The notes under the pieces are model-generated. The model was not told the DNA's origin. It saw only the letters and a list, made by a program, of their open reading frames with translations, and ran no database searches. Positions 32,576-43,848 of a stretch of 64,000 bases of DNA are shown here, one piece after another. The stretch comes from Mesodorylaimus sp. YZB2_4. Lineage: Eukaryota > Nematoda > Enoplea > Dorylaimida > Dorylaimidae. Location: NCBI GenBank assembly GCA_030248295.1, contig JASANH010000479.1, forward strand, positions 1 to 64,000. The letters run 5' to 3'. A program made the position numbers and the translations under genes. Position 1 is the stretch's first letter. Every line of letters starts with the position of its first letter.

Positions 32576-33067
32576 CTATGGTTTCGTTTCGATTCCACAA
32601 AATTGCGTCATAGCGGGTGTGGGCGGTCGCACAGGCTGATCGATAGAATAAGTGGGATGATATGAGCTGTCGTCCATAGTGATCGGTTTTCCGGACGCGG
32701 TTTTCACCGGAGCTAAAACGCCTTTGTAATAATGTTTTGGATTGAAGCCTTTGAGGTTTCGCAAACGGCACTTCTTGTGATCGACGGGTTCTAGTTGTCT
32801 GATTTCCTTATCCCAATGACGACGAGTGTAATATACGATGACTGCCAAAATGGGACCAGCTAGTACCCACACAATGGCCAGGAAATAGCCTGTCATTTCG
32901 CCGTAGAGTTTCCATTGATCATCGTCGCTTATTGTTGCCGACACTGTTACGTCCTTTGGGTCCGTCGAGTTACGCAAGGAGGATATGTCCTGCGAATCCA
33001 TGTCACGAAAACGTTGTATGGCAGAGGTCACTAATCGGGTGGACTGTTCCAGTATCACGCGGTGCAA
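32576..33067 (-). CDS. Single-pass membrane protein, 3' exon
   Basis: Read leftwards, the exon follows an excellent acceptor (TTTCTGTCCTTTCAG, exon starts at 33067, phase 0) and ends at a stop at 32576. It encodes LHRVILEQSTRLVTSAIQRF, then MDSQDISSLRNSTDP with a glycosylation sequon (NST). One transmembrane helix follows (YFLAIVWVLAGPILAVIVYY), then a basic cytoplasmic tail (TRRHWDKEIRQLEPVDHKK) rich in Pro and Tyr. The upstream exon could not be fixed: in-frame text at 33212-33140 starting MFKALVRPF is a candidate but its best donor is in the wrong phase. If translation starts at MDSQ (33001) the protein is 141 aa. Family unknown. Confidence 0.6.
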   Translation of the reverse strand: MHRVILEQSTRLVTSAIQRFRDMDSQDISSLRNSTDPKDVTVSATISDDDQWKLYGEMTGYFLAIVWVLAGPILAVIVYYTRRHWDKEIRQLEPVDHKKCRLRNLKGFNPKHYYKGVLAPVKTASGKPITMDDSSYHPTYSIDQPVRPPTPAMTQFCGIETKP

Positions 33068-35647
33068 CTGAAAGGACAGAAAGGGTGGGCGGGTAGGCTT
33101 TACACTGCATGAATTGTCGATGAGCAATTACGAATACATACTCATCCAAGTGCTTATTTGAATTTGAGACAGCTACTGCAAGGCGAAATGGACGGACCAA
33201 CGCTTTGAACATACTGTAACAAACTTACCAGTCTGCGTAACTGTTTTGTCCCTGCTACCTATCCGCTCCATCGCATTCATGAAGTCCCAGAATCGGGACG
33301 CTGTTCAGTACACTTCGATCGTGCCGTGCGACCAACTTGGAACGATTTTCTTTGCAAAAAGTTTGATCGTCATGCAGCCGCGCTAATGCAACAGTTCGGA
33401 GGTCATCTATTCGTGCTGTTTGAAAGCAAGCAGCTGGGGGTATGTGAGTTCAATTCCCAATGATGGAGGTTCCTTTTAAGCCAAGCCGTCGCTGACTTTC
33501 AAGGTTATCAGGTGGGTGACCCATTGGTACTGTCGGGTAGCTCAATAGCCAAACGGGCAGCCAGTGCCTGTGTCAAATGCTACTCGGGTTCAAAACCCAC
33601 TAGTCATTCGGATTATCGCCCTGGAAATAGTCGCATCTAAATATTGGCTAATTTTTATGTTCAATCATGAGGGAGGCACATGATACACAATTTGTATTTT
33701 GACTGCGGTGATGGGACTGAAAATTAAGTTACAGTGCTGCTGTATGTACATTGCAAAACTTGTGAAAACCAGAAAAATAAAATGCCTTCATCAAAAGGCA
33801 CTTGGAAAGTTAGGGGGTATTCAGCTTGCAATAAGAACACAGCTTCGAATCTTGTTACGTCGCTGTCTGGTGAAACACTTTCCATCTTCTGAGCTATCAC
33901 TACTGCGCCTACTGCAGATTTCTCATTTACGGATTCCTTATGATACGGTCATTTTCAGCTTCCTTGGCACCTCTGGAATTTCCACATCAACACCATTTTG
34001 GATGCTCGGCAAGCAGAGGCAGTGACCACAAATCGCATCACTGCAGGTGTGCAGCTCTAAAGATGAGGCTAGCTGGCGCGGTGCGAGGGGAGAGAAGGTG
34101 CGTCAGGAGACACTATCAGACACTTCTGTATGTACCTTCTTGAGACTCGCCTTCCGCCCAGGCACCAAGTGACTTGTCTGATCCGCCTTAACACTATTTT
34201 TTACCCTAAGATTTTGATTTTCAGGGCAGTTGTACAATGCGCAAGGCGGCAGTACAAGGTTAATCTTCTTTGCCTGACCCACAACAGATTGCGATGGCAA
34301 GAAAAGTAAATCCGCAGCTCCTCCGCTTCAGGAAACGAGCAGGCAGAAAAAATTCACCTCATTATACTCATAATTACAAAATACTGTCTAGACCCTAAAG
34401 CGGTCATGTAAGCAAGCCTGGCAGGCGTAGGAGGGAGTCTGGCCGACCGAAGTTGAGACTCCGACTGAGGCAAGGCAAGACTTGCGACTTGCGGCTGAAA
34501 CATCAACCCCGGGGGGTTGACATATCCCAGCCAGAAAAGATCGATTACTCTCTCCCACCCCTCCCCCCCATGGCCCACCGGGCACGATGGTGGAGTCACG
34601 ATGGAATAAATAAGCGACGCTTACGATTAGCTGACGAGCAGAGCAGACTGTACTGCAGATCTTAAACACGTACGAGTACGGTCGACAGGACAAAGAGTGC
34701 CATGTGTTTTGTCTTTCCGCCCCACCATCAGCAACAACATTTTCATGCCATCCTAATGTGCCCTTTTTCAGGCATGCTTCGCGATTCCGCTCCAAGCAAA
34801 GCATAGAGAGCAAACAACTTTCCAACCTTCGAAACACAAGCACCTTCGGTTCGGATCAGCCGTGGTGGTTGAATGTAAACGCGGGCGAGAACGTTCGACC
34901 ATAGCATTCATTGCCCTACCAGTTTTCCTGTACGAGTAACACAGCTCTGACACGCCTCGCCATATTCCATACGAAGTATCAGCTTTCGGTTTCTTTGCAT
35001 TTCAATCGCGCCACCCCCTTTCAAAGCTTGGCGACAGCAGTCCTGTCGTTTCTCTGGGCTTCCAGTTTCGAGAATGCCCAGGGTAGACCTATGTAGGTAC
35101 ACCCATGCGTAGGTATACTAGTGGGGAAAATGGAGCACATGTCCCGCCATACCTGAGTACACGTACGTGCCATGTTTTAGCAGAAACCGGTTATAAGACG
35201 TGCGCTTGCCCCATTCACTCCCTTCCCACCACCTCGCTGCTGATCGATGAGCAAACGCGGCCTCACGCGCCATAGCTTTGAGGTAGTTGTAGTGGTGAGT
35301 GAGTCGAGGGCGGTGGCGATACCTGCAGGCACGTCGTCATTGTTGGTGAGTAACGCCATGGTGACTCAGTGACTCAGAACTCGTGCGTGGAAAAGGTCCA
35401 AATAAGAGTATATAAACGAGTCATACTCGCGCCTCTAAATACGTCTTCTAGATAGGCCTACCCCGCTAGTAGGCCGTCTGGTATTTCCTCTAGAACGGTG
35501 TCAGTACCCAACAACGTTACCTCCCAGAAACTAGTTTCTTTAAGTCTTGCCATCGCAGTCTACTTTCTGGATCTTATGCAAAGATACTTTTTTTAGATCC
35601 TTCTTGCGTTCCAATAAGTTCATAAATTCCGTCAAATAAATTTGATC
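33068..35647. other. Gene-poor stretch with repeats
   Basis: Holds a tRNA-like remnant at 33535-33600 (TAGCTCAATAGCC and GGGTTCAAAACCC) and a TGTAACC-family MITE at 34407-34587. Other ORFs here are short and unrecognised. Confidence 0.45.
34407..34587 (-). mobile_element. TGTAACC-family MITE, copy 3
   Basis: Reverse-strand copy: TGTAAGCAAGCCTGGCAGG at the left end, the hairpin core AACATCAACCCC...GGGGTTGACAT, GATCGATTACTCTCTCCCA, then CATGGCCCACCGGGCACGA. Confidence 0.65.
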
Positions 35648-36703
35648 ATGGCTGTTTCGTTGGCTGCCATTATCTGCGCTATTCTTCTGCCGGTAAGTTA
35701 CCTCGTTTTGTTTCCTATGAGATGGTCTAACATAGCTTATAGACACAAAGTTTGCAGTGCTTGCTTCTGAGACATGCTGAGATGAGATATGAGAGGCAAG
35801 TCTTTGCATAGGAGGCGACAGGTAGGCGTGAAGATGCCCTGTGTCGTGTCGAGTCGTCACAGTTAGGCATGCCCCGTTATGCGAACACTTGCTACACAGA
35901 TAATACCTGACGATGAGGCTTTATTACTGTAGCATCTACGCTACTTATCACAAGATTATAGCATTGTAACAAACTGGTTGGAGGAAACGAAAAAAGGAGA
36001 GTATGTTCTAGATAGTCTGGAGATTCGAGGATGGGAAAAATGATTCCTTTGCGATCGAACTCATACGTGTTAGGGTTTTAGGACCTCCAGGCACGATTAT
36101 TTATACACGAGATTCTCATGTTGCGTTGTCCTGGTAGACATCGATCTTGGTCATTTCGTGGTCCTAGATCGCTGTCGCACACGCGTCTGTACTCCGTGGC
36201 CCGTTAGGAATTTATTTTTCTTACCTGTCTGACTTAAAAAATTTGCAGGTGCTCCCTAAACTACACAAGTGCCATTTATTCGAGGGAATTTAAAAAGCAG
36301 ACACAGCTTGACCCAGGAGACCAAGGGGCAGTTTGAGGATTCTAATTATCAGTGCTGTCTGAATCATTAGGCGTGGAAATCTAGAATTTTGGAAGCAAGG
36401 TGTGCCATGTCATGTCATGTCATACTTAATCCATAGCCAAGCACCATGAGGAGGCGCACTCGAGGGCTAAGGAACACATAATTGACAATCATTTGCATGT
36501 GCTGCCTTATTCACTCCATTACCATGACACCCACCCTGTTGTTGGTGCGAAGTTTCATGCTTTTGTTACCTTTTCAGCCAGTTGGCGTGTGCATCCATCA
36601 ACAAGGCGAATTTTGCAACGTCAAAGTATTGATCGCCCTATTGCTAACTTTGTTGGCTTGGATTCCAGGCGTTATTTACGCTTTATACGTCATTCTGAAG
36701 TGA
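35648..36703 (+). CDS. Pmp3/UPF0057 small membrane proteolipid
   Basis: Two exons, 35648-35692 and 36578-36703, joined in phase 0 across an 885-nt intron (CCG/GTAAGT ... TTTTCAG/CCA), give a 56-aa protein. Exon 1 encodes the first helix (MAVSLAAIICAILLP). Exon 2 starts PVGVCIHQQGEFCNVKV and ends with the family hallmark LLLTLLAWIPGVIYALYVIL. Length, two helices and the WIPGVIYALY motif fit the Pmp3 family exactly. In yeast and plants these proteins tune plasma-membrane potential and salt tolerance; nematodes also have members. The gene is easily missed because each exon is shorter than usual ORF cut-offs. Confidence 0.9.
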
Positions 36704-37376
36704 ATGCAGCACGTTCGTGGCCTGGTGGAAATATCGATCGGTTCATACTATCTTTGTAAGCACATAATGTGACGTCATCTCATTTCTAAGCGTTTGTAGT
36801 TTGTGACTCTGATACAATGATATTCAGGAATATCAATAATTGAAGTAATCTTGATTATAGTTTTGTACGTGATATGGTAGAAAAACAACTTTATGATTTA
36901 TGAAAGAAAAATCTGGCATTGTAGCAACTTAGGAGCGTTGGGCCAGTTTGACCAATATTGCAGCATTGAGCTGGCTTTCCTTCAATGCACATACCAAGTA
37001 TAGCTGCGTGGAGCAATACATTGTACTGTAGCCACAGTACATCCACAGTCGGTGCATATAAGCGACAGCACCAGGCTTTTAAAATTTCCCGGCTTCTAGC
37101 AGACATATTGAGCCACTGCAAGAAAGGCGGCAAATTTGAAGTAGCGGAGCCTGAATACTGCCATGCCATAATCTTTCTGCTGTGCTTTTTCTGCAACAGA
37201 TTGCTGCTAACTGTGACGTCAGAGATCTCTAATCATTCGGAAGAGATCATTTTCGAAATGACGAAATGAAACTAGGAAATTGCAAATTAAATGCAGAAAG
37301 CATCTTAATGATGCCAGAAAACAACGGTGAAAATAAAACCATGATAAGCTGATCAAAAATGCTTCTGCCTTATCAA
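36704..37376. other. No gene seen
   Basis: Region between convergent genes. The ORFs at 36891-37196 and 36985-37269 are opposite-strand chance frames. TACTGTA words occur near 37024. Confidence 0.5.
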
Positions 37377-37382
37377 TTTATT
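37377..37382 (-). terminator. Candidate polyadenylation signal of the BTB gene
   Basis: AATAAA on the minus strand, about 55 nt past the BTB stop codon. Confidence 0.4.
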
Positions 37383-37435
37383 TAACAACAAACAAGAGGA
37401 AAAGAATCGATTGATGATCTGGGACAACGAATTGA

Positions 37436-38572
37436 TTATGTATCATATAGCTTCACAGACAGGTGTCTCATTTCCAATTGCCTTCTGGCAACAAAATTTA
37501 TCACTTCCGTGAATAGATCTTCCGATATTTTTTCACGTTTTTCCTTGGTATTGAACAAAGCCATGTTGGACGACAATGCAGTCACGCACACAGCCTTCAC
37601 TTGATCCAAGTGATAAAGTTCGGCCAAGTTAAAACTCTCGATTCGTTCTTCGTCCGTACGATTGGCCAAGATCAAATAGGCTGAGCAGCAATCTTTCAAT
37701 TCCGAGATCATGTACTTATCCGCTGCGTACAACACTTCAGATACGCCGTCAATCTCGAGGCCGTATAAATCGCACGTGCCGGTGTAGATAAATTTCAGAA
37801 CCGTCTCCATAGTCGCCCCATTGATGTCCTCAATATTGACCACACGCTCGTCATTGTTGGAGTCTTCCTTCCATTGTTTCTCGGCGAACATACGCAAAAA
37901 GACGGGCGATCGAACGGCCAATATACTTCTGTGGCACAAGAATCGATGTTCCGTGCCACCGTTCTTGGTGATCAAGGTGACGTCGCTCATCGAAGCCAAA
38001 TCATCGTCTTCGCCAATAACGCTTTTGAATAAACCGGAAAAATTCGATGACAACGTTTCAGGACCGAATTCTTCGAACTCGCTGTCAGAATCGTAACATT
38101 TTGGTGACTTTCGTTTCCGTAACTTCGAGGGTAGAATTGCAATATCGAGCCAACAATGAATGAAAAGCTGTTCGTTAGGTAGATCGAATCCGCTGACGGA
38201 TAAATTAGTTCCATCAGGATCGTCATCATCACTAAGGACGCAACAAATAGAAGGGCCGAAAACAGTCGAATTCCTTTCTGACGATATTGCAAATCTAAAT
38301 ACAACAAGCACAGCTTCTTTAGTCCCTCCAACTTGACATAAATAAAGATTCATTTCTTTCGAAGACTTATAGTAGACGCACGCTATATACCATTCGAATT
38401 TTTCGTCAAAGCCATGTCGAGTCGGAACCTCGGTTGTAAAATGTTTAGAATCATAATCCTCAGCTTCATCGTTCACATATTGAAGCATAACAACAGAGTA
38501 CTTGATATGCCAGCTGGAAAACCCTTTTGACAAGCCGATTTGCTTCGTACTGATAACACTGATTTTGTCCAT
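37436..38572 (-). CDS. MATH-like/BTB domain protein
   Basis: A single-exon gene of 378 residues. The first 150 residues (WHIKYSVVML, WYIACVYYKSS, VLVVFRFAIS) look like a diverged MATH/TRAF-like beta sandwich. An acidic linker follows, then a BTB domain from about residue 190 (SDVTLITKNG, HRFLCHRSILAVRSPVFLRM, VVNIEDINGATMETVLKFIY, YAADKYMISELKDCCSAYL). A C-terminal helical BACK/3-box-like region comes last (SFNLAELYHLDQVKAVCVTA). This architecture is that of SPOP-type adaptors, which bind Cullin-3 through the BTB and present substrates held by MATH. Nematodes have expanded families of such genes. The substrate cannot be inferred. Confidence 0.85.
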   Translation of the reverse strand: MDKISVISTKQIGLSKGFSSWHIKYSVVMLQYVNDEAEDYDSKHFTTEVPTRHGFDEKFEWYIACVYYKSSKEMNLYLCQVGGTKEAVLVVFRFAISSERNSTVFGPSICCVLSDDDDPDGTNLSVSGFDLPNEQLFIHCWLDIAILPSKLRKRKSPKCYDSDSEFEEFGPETLSSNFSGLFKSVIGEDDDLASMSDVTLITKNGGTEHRFLCHRSILAVRSPVFLRMFAEKQWKEDSNNDERVVNIEDINGATMETVLKFIYTGTCDLYGLEIDGVSEVLYAADKYMISELKDCCSAYLILANRTDEERIESFNLAELYHLDQVKAVCVTALSSNMALFNTKEKREKISEDLFTEVINFVARRQLEMRHLSVKLYDT

Positions 38573-39497
38573 TTAATGAATCTATCTTACTAAACACGGA
38601 TGGAAGCAAAGCGACACAACGCTGAAAACTCTACTTTTGGTTTCCCTTTGTTCGCAGCACAGGACGCACATCTGAAATTACCCGCTTTTTCTTTATTTCC
38701 GCTTCTAGCAGACAACTTTCAGGTGCACTATTGAGCGCTAATTTCAAAAACACAGCACTGGACGCATGGCGCTTATAACTGCATAAAAATTTCTTGTGAA
38801 GGCTTGACATACGTGTTGAGCTCCCACTTAAAAGCTTATACTCTACGTGTATACTGTAATTTTCCAATGTCGTGTTTTTTCAACGATTTAGCACTGTTTT
38901 CCGCTCACGCCATTCTCAAAAGCTGCCAACAACTGGCAGTTCCTGCAGGCAACTTGCCAGCCATACAGTAAGGGTGCATCAGTAGCTGGTTACACCCCTG
39001 CGGAACTAACGAAGCCCTTCTACGTCTTTTCTACGATCCAAGCCCTCCGCTGTCCATTACTGCGACGTACTGGTTGCTTACAATTTCCCTATATTGGAAT
39101 GTATTATTTTTGTATGCACGTTGTCTGATCGTGAGTTTTGCGCAATGGTAAATTCTTTTCTATTATTTATTGAATATACTTGAGTACAGTACATCCACAT
39201 TCCCGCTCACTCGGACAGACCAATCCCTTGACCTATATTTGTAGTTTGACACGGGATGATACAATAGGATATAAAAAAGTTAGGCAAAATGATGCAGCAA
39301 AGAAAGGGGCATTCATGGCACTGATATGCAGGCACATAAGTACTGCCTTGCTATATCTTGAGTCTTTTGCGATAAGCTAGCCATGTGGCACGTTAAAAAC
39401 TGCTGTCTGGGAGAAACTAGCCACTAACCATTCAAGGCACCACAATAACCATTCAAATCCACAGTCCATTCCAATTTTACGTTGATCAAGCTTATTG
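38573..39497. other. No gene seen
   Basis: 5' flank of the BTB gene on one side and 3' flank of the bestrophin gene on the other. The ORFs 38631-38867 (minus) and 39180-39380 (plus) have no recognisable content. An AGTACAGTAC word lies at 39185. Confidence 0.45.
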
Positions 39498-41017
39498 TTA
39501 GAAGAAATTCAGCGGTGTATAAGCTTTGAATGGAACATGCTTTGAGGCTGCTTTGCTTGAAGCTGGTTTGTTGACCTGTTTTTGCTCAGGCTCTTTGATA
39601 TTCTGATGCGAACGCATTTTAGGTGGGTGGTTGGCCATTTTTGTGGCGGAAACACTGTAGGTCAAACTGTTGGACAACTTATTGCCCATCTCATCGCGAG
39701 TATTTCGATCGAAGACGATATCTGGCGATTCCTCGCGTACTTCTGTGGCCAAACTGTACGCCACGGCTGCATGACGATCCAAGATGCAGTTCAGTTCCAG
39801 GTCGTCGTCGTCTTCGCCTAAAATATATGAAAGGGGGCTAGAAATAATTTTATTGTCCTTGTAAGCCCTTACCAAAAGGATTCACCATTTCTCGAGCTAC
39901 ATTGAACCAGCCCACGAAAAAGATGAACTGTAAGATGGACAACCAAGGCACGTACAGGTCCAACGGCTTCCCGACGTACTGGTGACCAATTAGGGCAAAG
40001 AGGAAATAGCCGTAGACCACAACTGCCACTGTTTGTGTGTAGACTAATGGAATCCCGATCCAGTCGAAACTAGATGACAACTTTGGCTCGATTAATCGTG
40101 ATACAGTGCACCCTGACTTGTCATTTGGGGATACAGAATTTGAAAGGATTCAAGTCCGAGGGCCACAAGTGAGGATTTAAGTACAGTAAGTGGGGTGGGG
40201 AGACAAAAGAGGGTGAGTCACAGGAGAGGTTAGATCCTTTGCCAATCCCATAGATCAATGGATAGGTCAAGATAGTCCCTGCGTCCATGACTTGCTCCAG
40301 CCCCCCTTGAATCATCGCCGATAGTTTTCGCAGGTCTCAGGCAATTATTTGGACGTAGTTATGATAAAATAATACTTACGTGAATAACTGACGCATGCCG
40401 CTCCTAAAACTATTGACGCTGTTGCAGAACGCGACTTTGACGATAGGATCGACTTCGGAAGGAAATATGATTTTGTCCACGATCCAATCCAGTGGTAGCT
40501 GCCAAACCGTATTCTTACACTTGATTTTTTTGACCAGCTGCAATTCTTGTTCGGTCATTAGTCCAGCATCGACCAAATGATCCAGATGAGGGAATCGTTT
40601 GTGTATGCGTGGCGATATCTGACGGAAGACCATGGCCTCGCACAAGACCAACCAGCGAGCCACTGTCTCGCGGATCGCCTTGACGTGATCCCCATCGAAC
40701 AGATAGGAGTTGGCCACGACGACCGAATCATCGGGCCACGGGATCGCCATGACCTGACTCCACCAACGGGACACCACTTGGCCGACATAGAAACCGAGAA
40801 TGAAGACGAGGGGGAGACTGGAGCAGAAACCATCAAACATAATCACCACGGCGCCAGCTTCCTTTTGCTGATATTCGGTAAGTGCAAATTTGAGGATGAA
40901 ATAGATGGCGTACCACAGGATCAGCCAAACTAGCAAATGCACCCAAACAGTCTTCCAAACACTACCCTTCCAACGAGTCAGCAGGAAATGGATCTTGTCC
41001 GAGTAAGTGATGGTCAT
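39498..41017 (-). CDS. Bestrophin calcium-activated anion channel
   Basis: Three exons on the minus strand: 41017-40380, 40069-39873 and 39817-39498, with introns of 310 and 55 nt, give 384 residues. It starts MTITYSDKIHFLLTRWKGSV, as bestrophins do. Family markers follow: the first helices (WVHLLVWLILWYAIYFIL), the pore-neck part (PLVFILGFYVGQVVSRWW), PWPDDSVVVANSYLFDGD, and FDWIGIPLVYTQTVAV at the exon 1-2 junction. NPFGEDDDDLE, the hallmark acidic calcium clasp, is rebuilt across the exon 2-3 junction. The exon 3 tail is short and ends PFKAYTPLNFF. Bestrophins form pentameric chloride/bicarbonate channels in the plasma membrane. The short length fits invertebrate members. All splice phases agree with the protein. 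Confidence 0.95.
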
Positions 41018-43848
41018 TGTGACCTGTCAGACAGAGGGACTTATCCTGTGCTACGTAATAGAACACACAGACCTCGCCTAGAATGGATGGCGTCACAGCA
41101 GCCAACCGCTCACTGAACTGACAAACGGTGGGCGCCTCTTCAAACAGTTATTCGGTTAGATGCACAATAAACGATCTTTTATGTTCCTAAGTGCGTGTGC
41201 CCCGCTCTTTAAAGAGCAATTTTTTTCTTCGAAAGGAACGTCTTCGCAAACTGTCTTCTTCGGAACTACATATTATCATTATCTCAAAAATTTCATCTGC
41301 CTCTAATGTTGGAAACTAGTTTTGAAAGCTAGAAAAACTGGATGCATAAAATCCTCATAGCCTTCTCTGGAGGAGGTGATGTTCTTGTTTTCTGTATGAA
41401 GGATCTCATCGGCAGCCTTCTTCGCTTCGACGATTCTCTGCGCCATTATTTTAACTGAAGATTTGAGTGGCAGAGGAGTCACGCTACTGGTTGATGGAGT
41501 AGGCGACGTGCTTTAGGACTAAATAACTGTCAAGCAAATGGTTGGATTGAATAATTACCACCTGTCTTCCCCTGCACCTTCAGTCAGCGTAAGGTTTGAG
41601 TTTTTTAAGCTGTCAAGGACGTTTAGAGTTCACCCGATAACCATGCCAAGTCGGGCAAACTTATACTGTATTATACAGCTTCGGACAGACTAGTTTGGTA
41701 ATTTGGTAAGATTTAGGATCTGACGATTTTGGAAGTTGGAGAGAAAATTTTGCTCAGGACTAGAGCAAGGACTCAAACATGAACGTGCGTATAAGAATTT
41801 TCTAAAGGCTCACATTCACGCATTTCTTATTGTCAGTGATCTCAGGATCTACACTATCAGCGTTTTATCATCAACGGGAAGGAAACAATGAACAGTGATA
41901 ATCCAAACCGATCTCTCTGGAACAGAGAAATATAAATCGTTTCTTTTTTTAATGATTCGGCAGTTTCCTTTCGTCTTGGAATTAGTGGGCACATTTTTAC
42001 TGTTATAGGGCCTGCTCGTGACGCGTCAAAAGATTGCAGGAGAAAGGGCCGCACGCCGAAAGGTCGTAACAAAAAGGCTGCCGTATTGATTGTACTGTAT
42101 ACATACTGTACTTCTGTCTACCCAGAAAGATATTCGACGAAACATATCTGGAACTTACAGCATTTGTACTGCCACACGCGCATGTTCAATAAAGTCGCAT
42201 CGAATTCTGTTAGACTGGCGCACCGCTTCAAAATTTCAATCCCGTTGACTCCAGAAACCAATGCAATCCAATCCAATCCGGTGAACTTATCGCATCACCA
42301 AATGTAGGTGGGTACTCGAGAGTGAAGGTACATTGTGCAGGACAGGAGCTGAGCGCAAGTGGATCACTAGCCCGTAAACGCGCATCCACCATGAGAGGCA
42401 AGCCGAGTCCCTGGACCACAAGCCAACTCTTCACCGTAATCATTTCCAGTCATGGATTTGTGGCACCCAAACCCATGCGCGTTCTAAACTTTGGAATCAA
42501 TTTGACAAAATTTTTTTTAAATGCGAGATCGTTACTTATAATCAATCCTGAAAACGCCAACCGCTAACGTTCAGTAGATTTTATACTGCTATAGGGCAAG
42601 GCCCAGGCTCTGCGTTTGCTGAGAATTTGACTGAATCGTAAGAGGAAGTTGTGCCTCGCTGCTGGATCTGGTCTCGTTGTTCTCACGCAAAATGCGATCA
42701 GAAAATTTAAGCGGTTTTCGTCATTGGATGCACTGCATTTCAACCTACATGGTCGCGGCTGTCCGTTTTGATTGTCGGCCGATGATGGACTGCGATCGAT
42801 GGGCCCCGACCTTCGAGAAGTGGATGACGGTTGGCCCTCTCGCCCCAGAGTAAAAGCTGGTCCCAACGTTGTGCTGCCTGTCTGCTTGGATGGAAGAGTA
42901 GTCAGTGCTTCAGGGTTTGAACAACGCATGATGCAACAATGAGTTAGCTTCTCGCAATTCTTATGGGAATTAGCAGAATGTTTCCTCCGGTTGATCATAG
43001 GTGTCAGCCCAACTCTTTTTCGCCAGAACGTCCAGCCTTTATGGGGCATACGCTTCTTATCTCTCGGTTTATTTCCTTTTGCTCTGCTCTGCCTTGCGAT
43101 GGTCCCATCAAAATCTTCTGAAGTTTAGGCTCATTTTGAGCAGTTTCGGAATTCAAACTTCGCCGAGTGGAAGCTCTGTGATAAAAAAGGGGATAGAGTC
43201 AAAAAGGTTTGACCATTTGAGAGTCAGTCATACAAGAGCAAAAACTTGCTTTCGCCGAGCAGGGCCGTATTGATTGTAAAATCGAGTTTATCACAACTGA
43301 TTCATTTTTTTAGCAATCAGGGCGATTAGATGTCAGGAATCATTGCCCAGTCCATGGGCTGGAAAGGGTCAGGCTACTGGCTCTCACGCATTATAAGCAG
43401 TCACTGGCGAATGTTCGACTCGCGGCCAAGCAAATCATTTCGTGCAGCGGCCCCGTTCACCCTTCAGTGAGCATACCCTGCGCTTGTGGTATAAATAAGA
43501 GCATGAACAAACATCAGATGCGGGGAGCTGTTCGATGATCTTTGGTGGAGGTGGAAGGAGATGATGATGAGAATAGTGACTAGACGCGCAGATGCCCTGA
43601 AAATTTGCAGCCATGAAACTTTTTTGTGAATTTGAGCATCCCCCCTCCCGGACTATTCTGTCATAAGCTATTCTTCTCATAAACCAGTGCTCTCTTGTGG
43701 GTGATTTCACTGGTTTCCTTCATTCTTGGCCGCTCCAGAATGGGGTCATCCAAATACCGGAATTCAGCTTGCTCAGCCTCTCACGCGGCCCGCGAACAGT
43801 ATTCATACTCGCGAGACTGCCACCGCTTCGACTCATTGTTACTCAAGC
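41018..43848. other. Gene-poor stretch with a possible minus-strand exon
   Basis: On the minus strand about 41515-41307, behind a plausible acceptor, reads SVKIMAQRIVEAKKAADEIL and ends at a TAG; it could be a last exon of an unknown gene. The minus ORF 42564-43049 is Ser/Pro-rich and unrecognised. A tRNA-like remnant may lie at 43372-43435. No gene model is supported. Confidence 0.3.

Noticed and set aside
42564-43049. 161-codon minus ORF as a gene
   Set aside because: Low-complexity Ser/Pro/Arg text without motif, and no matching splice partners found.
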